Positions 1 through 7,049 of a DNA stretch of 33,496 nt are shown here, piece by piece; position 1 is the stretch's first letter; each line of letters begins with the position of its first letter. This DNA comes from Oscillospiraceae bacterium (GTDB taxonomy: Bacteria > Bacillota > Clostridia > Oscillospirales > CAG-272): the NCBI GenBank assembly GCA_015063585.1, contig SVTW01000021.1, positions 1 to 33,496 on the forward strand, in the 5' to 3' direction. The position numbers and the translations under genes are program-made. Under the pieces are notes generated by a model, which was given only the letters and a program-made list of their open reading frames with translations, was not told the DNA's origin and made no database searches.

Positions 1-545
1 CTCATACGCATGCTCTTTCCGTCACGACTTCGTCGTGCCACCTTCCTCCCAGAGGAAGGCTTTGGGGACCCTGTCACAGAACAAGGAGACCCTGCCGGCA
101 CTACCGATAAAGAAGGAATAACCCATGTCTTGTAGGGACCGGCGTCCTCGACGGTCCAAGTGCGATAATATTAAACCCTACCGACATTACCGCTACGAAC
201 CCGTTTTCTTTATCGGGGTCATTCTGAGCCGCGTAAGCGTGCGAAGAATCTGGTAGCTTTTCCGAAAAAGGCAAAGCCTTTAAAAGAATGTTTCAAGATC
301 CTTCGCGGCTGCCGCCTCGCTCAGGATGACCCAGAAAAGGGGTTGTATTCAGAGTTATAAACAAACCCTGCCGGCACTACCGATAAAGAAAAAACAACCC
401 ATGTCTTGTAGGGACCGGCGTCCTCGACGGTCCAAAGAAGGAATGAATGACACCACGGTGTGGTGTCAGAACGCGAGCGTGACCGAGCCGCAGCGAGAAC
501 TCGACGGTCCAAATGCAATAATATTAAACCCTGCCGGCACTCGCG
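1..545. repeat. Intergenic mosaic of dispersed repeat modules (cluster 1)
   Basis: No convincing gene lies here. The stretch is assembled from short modules that recur in the clusters at 3726-4437 and 8848-9600. Positions 1-42 match 9547-9588 with one mismatch. The core CCCTGCCGGCACT occurs at 90-102, 366-378 and 529-541. A module containing CATGTCTTGTAGGGACCGGC occurs at 124-143, again near 400, and again near 9285. Positions 205-310 hold a relative of the ATTCTTCGC inverted repeat seen at 3764-3848. Small open frames exist but change with the modules and have no ribosome-binding sites, so they are unlikely to be genes. Confidence 0.8.
441..545 (+). repeat. 105-bp repeat module, copy 1
   Basis: This 105-bp block recurs at 9325-9429 with only two differences. 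It contains the perfect hairpin GACACCACGGTGTGGTGTC (8-bp arms) near its start and ends in the core CCCTGCCGGCACT followed by CGCG. No coding frame is supported. High identity between copies 8.9 kb apart means recent spread or gene conversion. Confidence 0.85.
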
Positions 546-599
546 GAGGACGCGGAGACGCGGTTTTCGTCAGAAAACTTCTTAAAAAGGTTTTCCGAC

Positions 600-635
600 A
601 AAATAAAGAGGAACCTCTTGGGTAAGAAGTTCCTC
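600..635 (-). terminator. Rho-independent terminator of the HU gene
   Basis: Reading the minus strand, GAGGAACTTCTT pairs with AAGAGGTTCCTC (12 bp, one G-U) around the loop ACCC, followed by TTTATTTT. It starts 21 nt past the HU stop codon and abuts repeat cluster 1. Confidence 0.8.
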
Positions 636-656
636 CTGTTGGTGTAATAAGGGGGA

Positions 657-932
657 TTATGCGTTTACCGAGTCCTTAAGAGCTTTGCCTGCCTTGAAAG
701 CGGGAACCTTGCATGCTGCAATGGCAACCTTTTCCATGGTTTTGGGGTTCAGTCCTTCGCGAGCGGCGCGCTCACGCACCTCAAAGGTACCAAATCCAAC
801 GAGCTGGACCTTATCGCCCTCTGCCATTTTCTTTGCGATGCAATCAAACGTTGCGTCGATCACGGCTGCCGCGTCCTTTTTGGAAACACCTGCCGCCTCT
901 GCCACTTCGCGGATCAAATCGGTCTTGTTCAT
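657..932 (-). CDS. hup: HU family DNA-binding protein
   Basis: A 91-residue histone-like HU/IHF protein that bends and compacts DNA as a dimer. It begins [20 protein letters not shown], the classic N-terminal helical half, continues with the [15 protein letters not shown] strand region and ends with the C-terminal [13 protein letters not shown] motif. Length matches the family (about 90 residues). The start is set by AGGAGG upstream of the ATG. The gene has its own consensus promoter (994-1022) and its own terminator (600-635), so it is monocistronic. One variation: the beta-arm reads [18 protein letters not shown] instead of the usual NPxTGExIxIxAxKxPxF, so the Gly-Glu step is replaced by Met-Glu. 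HU, rather than IHF, is the expected member in Clostridia. Confidence 0.97.
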   Translation of the reverse strand: MNKTDLIREVAEAAGVSKKDAAAVIDATFDCIAKKMAEGDKVQLVGFGTFEVRERAAREGLNPKTMEKVAIAACKVPAFKAGKALKDSVNA

Positions 933-993
933 GAGAAAAATCCTCCTGCATAATCAAAATATCCGCAGAACAATATGCCCTGCTCTTGGTAGT

Positions 994-1022
994 ATTATAC
1001 CATGAAAGAAAAGCAATGTCAA
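994..1022 (-). promoter_or_regulatory. Sigma-A promoter for the HU gene
   Basis: On the minus strand TTGACA (1017-1022) and TATAAT (994-999) are separated by exactly 17 bp. Both hexamers are perfect consensus, fitting an abundant nucleoid protein. Confidence 0.9.
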
Positions 1023-1054
1023 CAAAAAAAGTCAATTTTTCTCTCTTTTTGCGG

Positions 1055-1975
1055 TTATTTTGTGTAAAAAGTCCCGATTCGAAGCAAAAATTGGAGAATC
1101 GGCGCTTCGGTTTCCGACTGTCGCAAGGACAAGCGGTCACCCTCGCGCATTTGCCCGAGCTCGAAGCGAATCCCGTCGTCGCCCCATGAAACGCCAAACG
1201 CTTTAAAGGGCGCGTGGGTCAGAAACGGCAGTTTGGCAATGGGCTGCCCGCCCTTCCCTGCCGATTCGCCAAGCGTTACGGAAAGCGCGGCGGACAGAGC
1301 GGTCTCGGTGTCGGTGAAGAGACGCGCGTTGGCGGTACGGAAGCTGAGCAGGACACAGAGAAAAAATGCCGCGAAGCAGAGCTGATCCGAAAGCGACAGA
1401 TGCAACGGCATTTGCGGCAGATCGGTTGGGGTGATTTGAAAGCCCGCAAATTGCGAGATCAGCAGACAACGCTGAACGATCCCAACCGCCGCGTTTTTCG
1501 AACAGATGCGCGAACGGTAATAAAGCCATTCGTCGAGCAGCTCCGAGACAGACTCCGCGTTTGTCACCTCGGCAGGCGTGAGCGCAGAGAGCGCGGGAGA
1601 GCAAATAAGATCAAACTGCGGCGCGCACGCATGCGCGGAAAGTGCCGCGAGCAACACACGGGCGGGCAGATGCGGCAAAATGGCAACCAGCACCTCGGCA
1701 TCGGCAAGCAGATCGCCAAAAACCAATATGGGGTCGTCTTCACGCCCAAGCATCAGCACCCGTTGCGACGATTTTTGCGCACGCAGGAAGGAAAGGTCCT
1801 CTTTTGTAAAAGAAAGATCTTGGGAAAGACTTCCAACGCGGCTTGCCAGAATTCGCTCGGGGCATGCGCCGTCCAGGATCAAAAAATCCTCGCGGCAGAG
1901 GCGTGCGGGATGTCCTTTTTTGTCTTTCAGAGCCAACGGCTCGGGAATATAACTTTTAATGAAACGTGCAGTCAC
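1055..1975 (-). CDS. Uncharacterised 306-aa protein
   Basis: I do not recognise the family. The frame opens with GTG at 1975, preceded by GGAG at a 7-nt spacing, and the preceding NERD gene ends 24 nt upstream, so the two are probably co-transcribed. The protein starts MTARFIKSYIPEPLALKDK. A region around residues 80-120 is rich in Leu/Ala and a second hydrophobic stretch (LCFAAFFLCVLLSF) lies near residue 200; neither is a confident membrane helix. There is no signal peptide. The C-terminal third, with short strands (GVSWGDDGIRFELGQM), loosely recalls an ATPase lid region of sensor kinases, but no N, G1 or G2 box is visible, so I make no functional claim. Confidence 0.75.
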   Translation of the reverse strand: MTARFIKSYIPEPLALKDKKGHPARLCREDFLILDGACPERILASRVGSLSQDLSFTKEDLSFLRAQKSSQRVLMLGREDDPILVFGDLLADAEVLVAILPHLPARVLLAALSAHACAPQFDLICSPALSALTPAEVTNAESVSELLDEWLYYRSRICSKNAAVGIVQRCLLISQFAGFQITPTDLPQMPLHLSLSDQLCFAAFFLCVLLSFRTANARLFTDTETALSAALSVTLGESAGKGGQPIAKLPFLTHAPFKAFGVSWGDDGIRFELGQMREGDRLSLRQSETEAPILQFLLRIGTFYTK

Positions 1976-1999
1976 AAGAACACTCCAAAATAATGCAAT

Positions 2000-2830
2000 T
2001 TAAAATACGATATGGCGCACGCGATGAAGGGCGATCTTGCGCCAGGTGCCGTCGAGACAGCCAACGGTCAGCTCGGCATCGCGGTTGTAGAAAACGCCGC
2101 ACCCGCCGTTTGCATAGGTGACGTAGAGCTTGTCACGCAGGCGCAGGGGCTGGTTCTCCACCGTGATAAAACGCAGACGGGTGGTATCAAGCCGCACACG
2201 GGTGCCGTCCTCGGCGGTGCAAAGAAGGTGGTTGTCGGCAAGGATCCCCTTGCAAAATTCACTGTCCTCGCTGTAAAAACGCGTGCAACGCAGGATCCGA
2301 TCGCTGTCAAAGGCGAGAAAGCCTTGATCATTGTCCGCCTTGGCGCGGGCGCGGATAAACGGAACCAAACGGTTCAGCGGCAGGAGCGCGACGCCGTCCA
2401 GCTCCTCGGGCAGATCCAACCTGCAATCGGGCTCGGCAAAGACCACAATGCCCCAGATCGGGCGGGCAATGTCGTAAAACTCCTTCATGCGGCGGATAAA
2501 TTGATTCGTGGTACCAACCGGACTTTTCAGCTCTTTATGCACACCGTTGTCCTTATTTTGATAAAAAACGTCGCCGCGGCAACCGATCTCGCCCTTCCAA
2601 TTTTTTATTTCAATGACAAAGGGAACGTCGTCGCAAACGACCATGAGATCCTTCTCCAGATAGAGTTTTTTATGCGGCACGACCACGTTGCGGATCACGG
2701 ATCCGAAGTGCCGGCGTAAAAGGCGGCAAACGGCTTCCTCGCCGTCGGCGCCAAAGCGTTCGATCTCCTCTATTGGCGGCAGTTGCGCGCCGTGAGAACG
2801 TCGGATCAGAGTTTTGATGGGATTGCTCAT
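2000..2830 (-). CDS. NERD domain (nuclease-related) protein
   Basis: A 276-residue cytoplasmic protein with an N-terminal NERD domain, a restriction-endonuclease-like fold. After GADGEEAVCRLLRRHFG come the core residues: the acidic residue in EKDLMVV and the E-x-K of FVIEIKNWKG, the usual D-(x)n-ExK catalytic arrangement. Residues after about 130 are not assigned; they are strand-rich (CTAEDGTRVRLDTTRLRF). The start is taken at 2830, where GGAGG lies 5 nt upstream; the ATG 12 nt earlier overlaps that ribosome-binding site. It sits 70 nt downstream of a lipoprotein gene and 24 nt upstream of the unknown gene at 1055-1975, so the three probably form one operon. NERD proteins are thought to act in DNA processing, but the role here is unknown. 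Confidence 0.88.
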   Translation of the reverse strand: MSNPIKTLIRRSHGAQLPPIEEIERFGADGEEAVCRLLRRHFGSVIRNVVVPHKKLYLEKDLMVVCDDVPFVIEIKNWKGEIGCRGDVFYQNKDNGVHKELKSPVGTTNQFIRRMKEFYDIARPIWGIVVFAEPDCRLDLPEELDGVALLPLNRLVPFIRARAKADNDQGFLAFDSDRILRCTRFYSEDSEFCKGILADNHLLCTAEDGTRVRLDTTRLRFITVENQPLRLRDKLYVTYANGGCGVFYNRDAELTVGCLDGTWRKIALHRVRHIVF

Positions 2831-2900
2831 TGAAACCTCCATGCGCGTTTTTTACCGCTGCCCCTCCGCTCCGCCCGCACGGCGTGCATTTGAGAAGGGA

Positions 2901-3335
2901 TCAGCTCCAGGATTCGAGACGGAAAATATAAACGGTATCCTCTACCAAGGGCAGCTCGGCAATGCCGACCGCCGCGTAATAGTAGGAAACACTCTCCTCT
3001 TCAAATACGGCATCTCCAAAGGATTTATCCGTAATTGACGTGTAGACCGAAATGTACTCAAACTTTTCGGCATCGGGTGTCACACCGCAGAGCGAGGTGA
3101 GAAAAGGCGTGGTGGTCTCGTCCATTTCAGCCTGAAAGCGGCTGTCATTTTTGAGTACGTCGTAGAGCGTCGCCCCCTCCTTGTAGTCGGCAAGCTTTAC
3201 CCGGTAGGTCTGCACGTCGTCCCCGTTTTCAAAACGGATCGTGAGCGTGGCGGACGGTGTGCAGGAAATGACGCAAAGCATCAGCGTTGCAAGGAGCAGG
3301 AAGCAGGAAATTGCGCGAATGAGTGTTTTTTTCAT
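2901..3335 (-). CDS. Small lipoprotein, DUF4430-like
   Basis: A 144-residue exported protein. Residues 1-25 form a lipoprotein signal: MKKTLIRA, a hydrophobic core, then the lipobox LCVISC with the lipidated cysteine near residue 25. The mature part starts with TLTIRFENGDDVQTYRVKL and continues ATLYDVLKND, followed by an F-x-T-S-x-x-G-V step and a YYYAAVG strand. This order resembles DUF4430 / transcobalamin-like C-terminal domains, which are small ligand- or surface-protein modules; this is a resemblance by eye only. GAGGAG lies upstream of the ATG. It is first in the operon with the NERD gene. Its transcript, if started at the 3697-3725 promoter, has a leader of about 355 nt containing a terminator-like hairpin. 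Confidence 0.85.
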   Translation of the reverse strand: MKKTLIRAISCFLLLATLMLCVISCTPSATLTIRFENGDDVQTYRVKLADYKEGATLYDVLKNDSRFQAEMDETTTPFLTSLCGVTPDAEKFEYISVYTSITDKSFGDAVFEEESVSYYYAAVGIAELPLVEDTVYIFRLESWS

Positions 3336-3364
3336 GGTTGTATCTCCTCAATTTTTTATTTTTG

Positions 3365-3402
3365 AAATAAAAAATGCGTGTTCTCCGCTCGGGAAAACAC
3401 AC
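3365..3402 (-). terminator. Intrinsic terminator inside the lipoprotein leader
   Basis: On the minus strand GTGTGTTTTCC pairs with GGAGAACACGC (11 bp with two G-U pairs) around CGAGC, followed by ATTTTTTATTT. It lies only about 30 nt upstream of the lipoprotein start codon and downstream of the 3697-3725 promoter. It either ends a separate short transcript or works as an attenuator. Confidence 0.65.
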
Positions 3403-3690
3403 CTTCGGATACCGAACGTCCTGCCTGCCGCCAACGCATTTCGCCCGAACCGAAAAGAGAACTTTCCCTCGGCAAAGTACAAAAACGCGTATCTCCTGCG
3501 GCAAAAATGACAAAAAAGCATGCGACAAAAAGCATACAACAAAAAAACATGCGACCCGTCGCGCGTCAAAACCGCAAACACAGAATGAGGGTTGCTCCGG
3601 ACTCGAACCGGATAAAACAGCAACTCGCGTGGAGTTTTTACTCGGCGTACACCTTTCAAACCGTGTTTTTGTATCAGCATCTTAATTTCA
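3365..3690 (-). ncRNA. Candidate structured leader or small RNA
   Basis: A consensus promoter (3697-3725) and an intrinsic terminator (3365-3402) delimit a transcript of about 320 nt with no clear gene. It contains a hairpin at about 3590-3625 whose arms are GTTGCT and AGCAAC with an inner CCGG/CCGG stem and a loop containing TTCGAGT, much like a tRNA T-arm. A 125-codon frame begins upstream and runs through the whole region and past the terminator, but its product is Phe/Arg-rich low-quality sequence with no good ribosome-binding site. No known riboswitch or ncRNA family is recognised. It could be a regulatory leader of the lipoprotein-NERD operon. Confidence 0.4.
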
Positions 3691-3696
3691 TCTATC

Positions 3697-3725
3697 AGTA
3701 TACCACAACCGCCAATTTTTGTCAA
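3697..3725 (-). promoter_or_regulatory. Sigma-A promoter upstream of the lipoprotein-NERD operon
   Basis: On the minus strand TTGACA (3720-3725) and TATACT (3697-3702) are separated by 17 bp. It starts transcription near 3690, about 355 nt before the lipoprotein start codon. Confidence 0.8.
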
Positions 3726-3763
3726 TAGGTTTCTACTTTCGGGGGTTTCCTGATGCGTGTCGG

Positions 3764-3848
3764 GCGCAAGCGTGCGAAGAATCTTGAAACATTTTTTCGG
3801 AGTTTTTGCTTTTTCGGAAAAGTTACCAGATTCTTCGCACGCTTGCGC
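3764..3848. repeat. Perfect 21-bp inverted repeat (REP-like, ATTCTTCGC family)
   Basis: Arms at 3764-3784 and 3828-3848 are perfect reverse complements (GCGCAAGCGTGCGAAGAATC plus one base), with a 43-nt spacer rich in T and GGA. A related element in cluster 1 (about 215-310) keeps the GTGCGAAGAATCT and TCATTCTGAGCC parts. Such CATTCTGAGC...GAAGAATC palindromes look like REP-type dispersed elements. No gene is present. Confidence 0.8.
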
Positions 3849-3890
3849 GGCTCAGAATGACCCCGATAAAGAAAACGATTTCGTATCGGC

Positions 3891-4258
3891 AGTGCCGGCA
3901 GGGTCTTGGCGGTGCCTGACGGCAATTGGGAATACCTAAGTCCTGAGCCGACGCGCACCCCATCACACTATAAAATCGTTCGGGAAAGTTCTTGAAAGGT
4001 GTCGGAAAACTTCTTTCAAGAAGTTTTCTGACGAAAAAACGCATCTCCCGTGTTGCTCTCGGCACTCCACAGCCGATTTTTCTTTGCAGGAAGGAGGCGC
4101 AAAGAAAAATCTATCAAAAAGAAACGCCGATAGAAGGATTTCGCGCTCTGCGGAGCGCGCCAAGGGCTACTCGCCCTTGACCTCGCAAGCTTTTGAAAAA
4201 GCTTGACCAAAACTTTTCCCGACGGGGGTGTTTGCGTCCTCCGCGAGTGCCGGCAGGG
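3891..4258 (+). repeat. Hairpin-array repeat, copy 1 (about 360 bp)
   Basis: Both ends carry AGTGCCGGCAGGG (3891-3903 and 4246-4258). Inside are five successive hairpins: 4006-4027 (AAAACTTCTT/AAGAAGTTTT), 4075-4111 (13-bp arms, GATTTTTCTTTGC), 4142-4159 (CGCGCTC/GAGCGCG), 4161-4179 (CAAGGGC/GCCCTTG) and 4186-4205 (CAAGCTTTT/AAAAGCTTG). A near-complete copy lies in the opposite orientation at 8884-9263. Short open frames cross the element but differ between copies by frame. It looks like a non-autonomous, structured dispersed element rather than coding DNA. Confidence 0.85.
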
Positions 4259-4388
4259 TCTTGGCGGCGCCTGACGGCAATTGGCAATACCTGAGTCCTG
4301 AGCCGGTGGACACCCCATCACATTATAAAAATCGTTCGGGAAAGTTCTTGAAAGGTGTCGGAAAACTTCTTTCAAGAAGTTTTCTGAC
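4246..4388 (+). repeat. Hairpin-array repeat, partial copy 2 (left half only)
   Basis: This copy starts at the shared AGTGCCGGCAGGG and repeats 3891-4033 in the same orientation 355 bp further on, with a few substitutions. It stops after the first hairpin (AAAACTTC/GAAGTTTT) at TTTCTGAC. The remaining 49 bp up to the sialidase-like gene (4389-4437) hold only CGCGTCC-type short repeats. Confidence 0.85.
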
Positions 4389-4437
4389 AAAAACCGCGTC
4401 CCCGCAAAACCGCGTCCTCGCATAGACCTGTTTATTT

Positions 4438-6192
4438 TCAACGTGCTGTTTTTTCGAGCAGGCGGAGGTAGAAGCCGGCGGAGTCGCCGTCGGTAGCGCA
4501 TTGGGCGATGAGATATGAGAGACCGGTTGGGCAGTCGGCATTCATGCGGACGTTAAAGAAATGCGAGCCGTCCACCGAAAGCGATGCCATACCGCGCTCG
4601 GTGTCAAAGTCGAAATCAAGGCGAACGAAGTCGCTTCCGATGTCGGCAACATCGAGCTCAAACCAAAAGGGCGCGGAATAGGTAACGTAGGGGTCGCAGG
4701 TGTTATACCAGCGGTCGGCAAATGCGAAACGCGCCTGCTTTTCAACAAGCTTTACTTCAATGGAAACACGTCCGCGCGCGGATGCGGGAAAATTCCAAAC
4801 CGCACCGCCGATGTCGTTGAACATGCGCGGGTCGTGCCGCTTGCAGATATAGAGCGCCTCGGTGTGACCGCCGTTGGGATCGGGCATCAGATAGGCATTT
4901 TGCGCACGGTTCCAAGCGCAGTGTCCGTTTCCGACCTCGCGTATATAGGACCCCGAAATGCTCTTCACATAGGTGTGCGTGGTGATGTTTTTCAAGCCGC
5001 CGAGGAAATCCTCGCGTCTCGCGGTTTCATAGAGCCAATTGACGTCAAAGATGAGCATGCGACGCGCCGCCGCGTTTTGCCCTACACTGACAAGAACCTT
5101 GCCGTAGGGCAGCTCAAACGCTTGGAATTGGTGCGAGCTCTTGTCAAACGACGAGGTGGGATCGCCAACATAGCGGAAGTCGGCGTTCGCGCGCACGGGA
5201 TTGAGCAGGATCTCACGGTAGCCGAGATAGGTCTTTCCGCCGTCCTCTGTAATCGCGGCATGCGCGGCATCACGGTTGGTAAATGCGTCCTCGTAGCGTC
5301 CGATCACCACCCCGTTTGCCACAGGCGGATCCGCAATGCGGAGGTTCTGCTCGGCAAGCGGCTTTGTGTTGTTCCAGAAAGTGACCGTTCTGCCGTCACG
5401 CAGGCGGAGCATAAAGGGCGTGGTGTTGGTGCCGTAGAAGGTAGAGGGCTCGGGCTCGGACCAGCTTTCGCCGCCGTCATGCGATCGGCTCAGGTAGAAG
5501 GAATCGTGCGGCGAGCGGATCATCATCACCATGCAGTCGGCGGTAAGCTCCTCCACGTAGGGCTCCATGCCGCTTCGAATGCTCCAACGCATGCCCTTGT
5601 GCGGAAAAACGATCTCAAAGCCGTCGCGGCGGGTGACCTCAACCGATTTCCAGCTCGCGCCAAAATCGTCGGAATAATGATAGCAGGCGAAAAGACGCTC
5701 GGAATCCTCTCCCGTGCCGCGCCGTTGCGTGGTGAACCAGATCCGCTTTCCAAACGCCGATTTTTTCGGCAGGTAAACGTCAAAATGCAGGTAGTCGCTC
5801 AGCTTCTGCACCTCGGGCGCGTCGTCGTCGGGACCGATTTTGGAACGGTAGACCCAAAGTCCCGTCTCACCGTTGCGCTCGCCCACCGCGGTCACGTAAA
5901 GGTCGGCATCCTCGATGTAGGTGCAGGAATGCATGATTCCGCGCGCGTAGTGCTTTTTCCAGGAAAGACCGCCGTCCACCGAGGAAAGATAGGCAAGCGG
6001 TGTCGGCTTTTCCTCGGATTCGATCGGATGAAAGAGCTCATAGGAGCGGATCTCTCCGTCGGGCAGAATACAGATATCACGGCGCGAATCGCCGAGCGGT
6101 ACGCCGACAACGGTGGGCTCCCAGATGCGGCGGAGCATGTCACGCTCGTCCTCCGCCATGCGTGCTTCTATACGGTCAATATATTCGTACAT
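4438..6192 (-). CDS. Sialidase-fold (BNR/Asp-box) protein
   Basis: A 584-residue protein of the six-bladed beta-propeller sialidase superfamily. Asp boxes (S-x-D-x-G-x-x-W) are seen at residues 71-78 (SVDGGLSW), 174-181 (SDDFGASW) and 237-244 (SHDGGESW), with a degenerate one at 315-322 (TEDGGKTY). The C-terminal ~120 residues (from about 460) form a separate strand-rich region resembling a laminin-G/concanavalin-like add-on. There is no signal peptide, so it is probably cytoplasmic, unlike secreted neuraminidases. AAGGAG precedes the ATG. It is the last gene of a three-gene operon with an HpcH aldolase (22 nt upstream) and a Gfo/Idh/MocA oxidoreductase, which suggests hydrolysis or lyase cleavage of an acidic sugar. 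A sialic-acid substrate is not shown: no nanA, nanE or nanK is nearby. Confidence 0.82.
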   Translation of the reverse strand: MYEYIDRIEARMAEDERDMLRRIWEPTVVGVPLGDSRRDICILPDGEIRSYELFHPIESEEKPTPLAYLSSVDGGLSWKKHYARGIMHSCTYIEDADLYVTAVGERNGETGLWVYRSKIGPDDDAPEVQKLSDYLHFDVYLPKKSAFGKRIWFTTQRRGTGEDSERLFACYHYSDDFGASWKSVEVTRRDGFEIVFPHKGMRWSIRSGMEPYVEELTADCMVMMIRSPHDSFYLSRSHDGGESWSEPEPSTFYGTNTTPFMLRLRDGRTVTFWNNTKPLAEQNLRIADPPVANGVVIGRYEDAFTNRDAAHAAITEDGGKTYLGYREILLNPVRANADFRYVGDPTSSFDKSSHQFQAFELPYGKVLVSVGQNAAARRMLIFDVNWLYETARREDFLGGLKNITTHTYVKSISGSYIREVGNGHCAWNRAQNAYLMPDPNGGHTEALYICKRHDPRMFNDIGGAVWNFPASARGRVSIEVKLVEKQARFAFADRWYNTCDPYVTYSAPFWFELDVADIGSDFVRLDFDFDTERGMASLSVDGSHFFNVRMNADCPTGLSYLIAQCATDGDSAGFYLRLLEKTAR

Positions 6193-6214
6193 GTCCTCTC
6201 TCCTTTTCGTTGTG

Positions 6215-6991
6215 TCAATTCTGCGGGTGCATTACATGCTGTAATGCCGATAAGGTCTGCCGCCCCGCGCTGTAAAGGAAGCCCCAATCGCCGCCCGCAA
6301 AGAGCATATCGGGCTCAAAAGCCGCCCAACGTGCCAGCGTTTCGGGGTCGGCACCGCAGGCGATTCCGAAATATTTGCCGTGTTTTTTCAGGATCGCAAC
6401 CGCGCGGCGGACCTGCGCTAAGGTCGCCTCCCCAAACACGTTGAGCATCTCACCCACGCTTCCGGACAGATCGTTCGGGCCGAAAAGGAAGCCGTCCACA
6501 TAGGGGCTTTGGGCGATCTCCTCCAGCTCGTCGATCATGGAGACCGACTCGATCTGCATCAGGCGGCAAAGCTCCAGGCTGGTACGCGCGGTATAGTCCT
6601 TGGCATCGTCGGCTCCGTAACGGATCGCGCGGATCGGACCAAAGCCACGCGAGCCCCGCGGCGGATAAAGCGTCATGTCGATCAGCTCGCGGGCCTCCGC
6701 CGCCGAGCGTACCATCGGAAACAGAATGGCATCGGGACCCATCTCAAGGATCTGCTTGGTGGCAGTAAGGTCGTTTTGCGGCAGGCGCACAAGCGAGGCG
6801 ATCCCCGCAGCGCGCGCGGCATTGAGGTGGCAGAGTACGTCCTTTTGAGACATATAGGTGTGCTCGGTGTCGATCCATACCGCATCAAAGCCCACGTGCC
6901 CCATCAGCTCACACAGGCAGGGGTCGGTCAGGCTGACAAGCGAACCGAGAATTTTTTTCTTTTCCTCGATCCGTTGGCGAAAAAGGTTCAT
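6215..6991 (-). CDS. HpcH/HpaI family class II aldolase
   Basis: A 258-residue metal-dependent aldolase of the 2-keto-3-deoxy-sugar-acid / 4-hydroxy-2-oxo-acid group, a TIM barrel that cleaves a 2-keto-3-deoxy acid to pyruvate plus an aldehyde. Visible family motifs are FDAVWIDTEHT (residues 35-45, catalytic His44), LVRLPQND (Arg69), LMQIES (metal ligand Glu148) and FGPNDLSGSVG (metal ligand Asp174). The start at 6991 follows AAGGAG; an upstream in-frame extension overlaps the previous gene's end and is rejected. It lies between the oxidoreductase (58 nt) and the sialidase-like gene (22 nt), so a sugar-acid catabolic role is likely. The exact substrate (rhamnonate-, glucarate- or other-derived) cannot be told. 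Confidence 0.92.
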   Translation of the reverse strand: MNLFRQRIEEKKKILGSLVSLTDPCLCELMGHVGFDAVWIDTEHTYMSQKDVLCHLNAARAAGIASLVRLPQNDLTATKQILEMGPDAILFPMVRSAAEARELIDMTLYPPRGSRGFGPIRAIRYGADDAKDYTARTSLELCRLMQIESVSMIDELEEIAQSPYVDGFLFGPNDLSGSVGEMLNVFGEATLAQVRRAVAILKKHGKYFGIACGADPETLARWAAFEPDMLFAGGDWGFLYSAGRQTLSALQHVMHPQN

Positions 6992-7049
6992 GGGATGGCT
7001 CCTTTGCGTCAAAATATTGAAATAACGGCATCTTTTCTCCGCGCGGAGA

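Noticed and set aside
1-600. CRISPR array, suggested by several short repeats
   Set aside because: Repeat lengths and spacings vary, modules are shared with distant clusters, and there are no regular spacers or cas genes.
3590-3625. tRNA T-arm-like sequence (CCGGTTCGAGTCCGG on the minus strand) suggesting a tRNA gene
   Set aside because: No matching acceptor 5' strand, D-arm or anticodon arm occurs at the right distance. The arms GTTGCT/AGCAAC make it a plain hairpin.
3348-3725. 125-codon minus-strand frame in the lipoprotein leader
   Set aside because: It is Phe/Arg-rich, runs through the terminator hairpin and has no good ribosome-binding site. A short N-terminal peptide cannot be excluded.
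4561-6444. Long plus-strand open frame opposite the sialidase-fold gene
   Set aside because: It is antisense to a gene with clear Asp boxes, has no ribosome-binding site or known motif, and reflects high GC codon bias.
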